Part shown: positions 63,343-64,000 of the stretch, piece by piece | Position numbering within the stretch: position 1 is the first letter of the stretch | How the letters are laid out: every line of letters starts with the position of its first letter | Assembly: GCA_902761585.1 (NCBI GenBank) | Contig: CACWKX010000006.1 | Location: forward strand, 1 to 64,000 | Origin: an uncultured Lachnospiraceae bacterium | GTDB lineage: Bacteria; Bacillota; Clostridia; Lachnospirales; Lachnospiraceae | Direction of reading: 5' to 3' | Length of the DNA: 64,000 bases | Notes under the pieces: model-generated | What the model saw: the letters and a program-made list of their open reading frames with translations, nothing else | The model's database searches: none | Told to the model about the DNA's origin: nothing | Made by a program: the position numbers and the translations under genes

Positions 63343-64000
63343 TCACTTCCTGCGGTTCGTCAGAGAGGCGAGAAGCGCTCTCAGGAACGGATTCTCCACC
63401 TCCAGATCGTCAAACTGTCTGAGCGCGCGCGCCGAGAGCTGTCTCACAGTCTCCTCTGCTGCCTCCACGCCATGTATACCCGCATAGGTCGTCTTTTTAT
63501 TTCTCTCATCCGACCCTGCCGGCTTTCCGAGTTCCTCCGTCGTTTCTGTCATGTCGAGAATATCATCGCGGATCTGGAACGCATTGCCTACATCGGTCCC
63601 GATTGCCTCCAGCTTTGCAATCTCCGTGTCCGGCGCTCCGGCCAGCACAGCGCCGATCATCAGCGAGGCCTCGATCAGCGCCCCGGTCTTATGGCTGTAG
63701 ATATAGTCGATCTGCTCTTCTGACAGCGGCTGCCCGTCCAGCTCGACATCGACAGACTGCCCGCCGAGCATACCGCCGGGACCCGTTTTTTGGGAGAGAA
63801 TCTGAAGCGCCTTTGCGACATATGCCGTCTCCTGCCCGCTGCAGCGGGCAAATGCTCCCGCCGCTGTCTCATATCCAAGGCTCAGGAGTCCGTCACCCGC
63901 CAGAATCGCCATCGCCTCACCGTACACAACATGGGTTGTCTTCTTCCCGCGCCGGTATTCATCGTTATCCATCGCCGGAAGATCATCATGCACCAGAGAG
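63343..64000 (-). CDS. ispA: Polyprenyl (farnesyl) diphosphate synthase, partial
   Basis: The C-terminal 219 residues of a trans-isoprenyl diphosphate synthase; the gene continues past the right edge. The first aspartate-rich motif appears as SLVHDDLPAMDND at the edge, and the second as FQIRDDILDM. KTGALIEASL is the chain-length region. Stop is four bases before the dxs start. An IspA (C15) role follows from its place beside dxs; a GGPP product cannot be excluded. Confidence 0.94.
   Translation of the reverse strand, partial: SLVHDDLPAMDNDEYRRGKKTTHVVYGEAMAILAGDGLLSLGYETAAGAFARCSGQETAYVAKALQILSQKTGPGGMLGGQSVDVELDGQPLSEEQIDYIYSHKTGALIEASLMIGAVLAGAPDTEIAKLEAIGTDVGNAFQIRDDILDMTETTEELGKPAGSDERNKKTTYAGIHGVEAAEETVRQLSARALRQFDDLEVENPFLRALLASLTNRRK

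Noticed and set aside
1..64000. CRISPR array, prophage or complete insertion sequence
   Set aside because: No regularly spaced repeats, Cas, integrase, phage structural or transposase genes were found.

Overview
The window reads as a chromosomal segment of a moderately high-GC (mid-50s percent by eye) Bacillota of class Clostridia, most likely Lachnospiraceae. The grounds are a PolC-type replicative polymerase, strong AGGAGG-type ribosome binding sites with ATG/TTG/GTG starts, an HrcA-type CIRCE operator, ARG boxes with an encoded ArgR, a pyrB-pyrI pair, and the clostridial order ispA-dxs-tlyA-nadK-argR-recN. Most genes lie on the minus strand. No rRNA, CRISPR array, complete insertion sequence or prophage was seen. 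One tRNA (Pro, GGG) is present.

Layout. 1-5.7 kb: a broken response-regulator gene and its intact histidine kinase face a minus-strand set of surface or envelope genes (carbohydrate-binding-domain lipid/secreted protein, GT2-GtrA fusion, phosphodiester glycosidase, four-helix membrane protein). 5.9-8.3 kb: a visibly AT-richer LacI-MATE pair that looks imported. 8.4-11.7 kb: an orphan OmpR-type regulator, a ComEA-like lipoprotein and glycerol kinase. 11.8-18.1 kb: arginine biosynthesis, argCJBD on minus and argG divergent, with ARG boxes between them. 18.2-28.1 kb: DegV, tRNA-Pro, a sugar nucleotidyltransferase, DUF3783, a HAD phosphatase, a YdcF-like protein, glnS, a GT2 glycosyltransferase, mutY and a LacI regulator. 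28.1-30.8 kb: cellobiose phosphorylase, divergent from that LacI gene, with two perfect LacI-type operators between them. 30.8-43.7 kb: aroK, polC, ispG, ppk, ppx, a DUF815 ATPase and pheA. 43.9-45.3 kb: pyrBI. 45.5-52.5 kb: a four-repeat SH3 secreted protein, DUF5721, htpG under a CIRCE operator, a coiled-coil protein, surE and a TraX-family membrane protein. 52.6-57.6 kb: efp, then an ABC exporter-like operon with a NEW3 protein and a secreted DUF4176 protein. 57.6-64 kb: recN-argR-nadK-tlyA-dxs-ispA (ispA runs off the window).

How the parts connect. The ArgR encoded near 59.5 kb is the expected repressor for the ARG boxes near 16.6 kb. The LacI gene at 27-28 kb probably senses a cello-oligosaccharide and controls the phosphorylase and itself. 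Ppk and Ppx make and degrade polyphosphate from one transcription unit, which also reads toward ispG and polC. Dxs, IspG and IspA supply the non-mevalonate isoprenoid pathway.

The less ordinary material is: the decayed regulator at the left edge; the envelope cluster beside it; the AT-rich LacI-MATE pair; the signal-peptide-bearing DUF4176 protein next to a NEW3-ABC operon; and a recurring habit of hydrophilic low-complexity insertions in otherwise conserved housekeeping proteins (PolC, HtpG, Ppk, DUF5721). No wholly unknown multi-gene system could be demonstrated from sequence alone.
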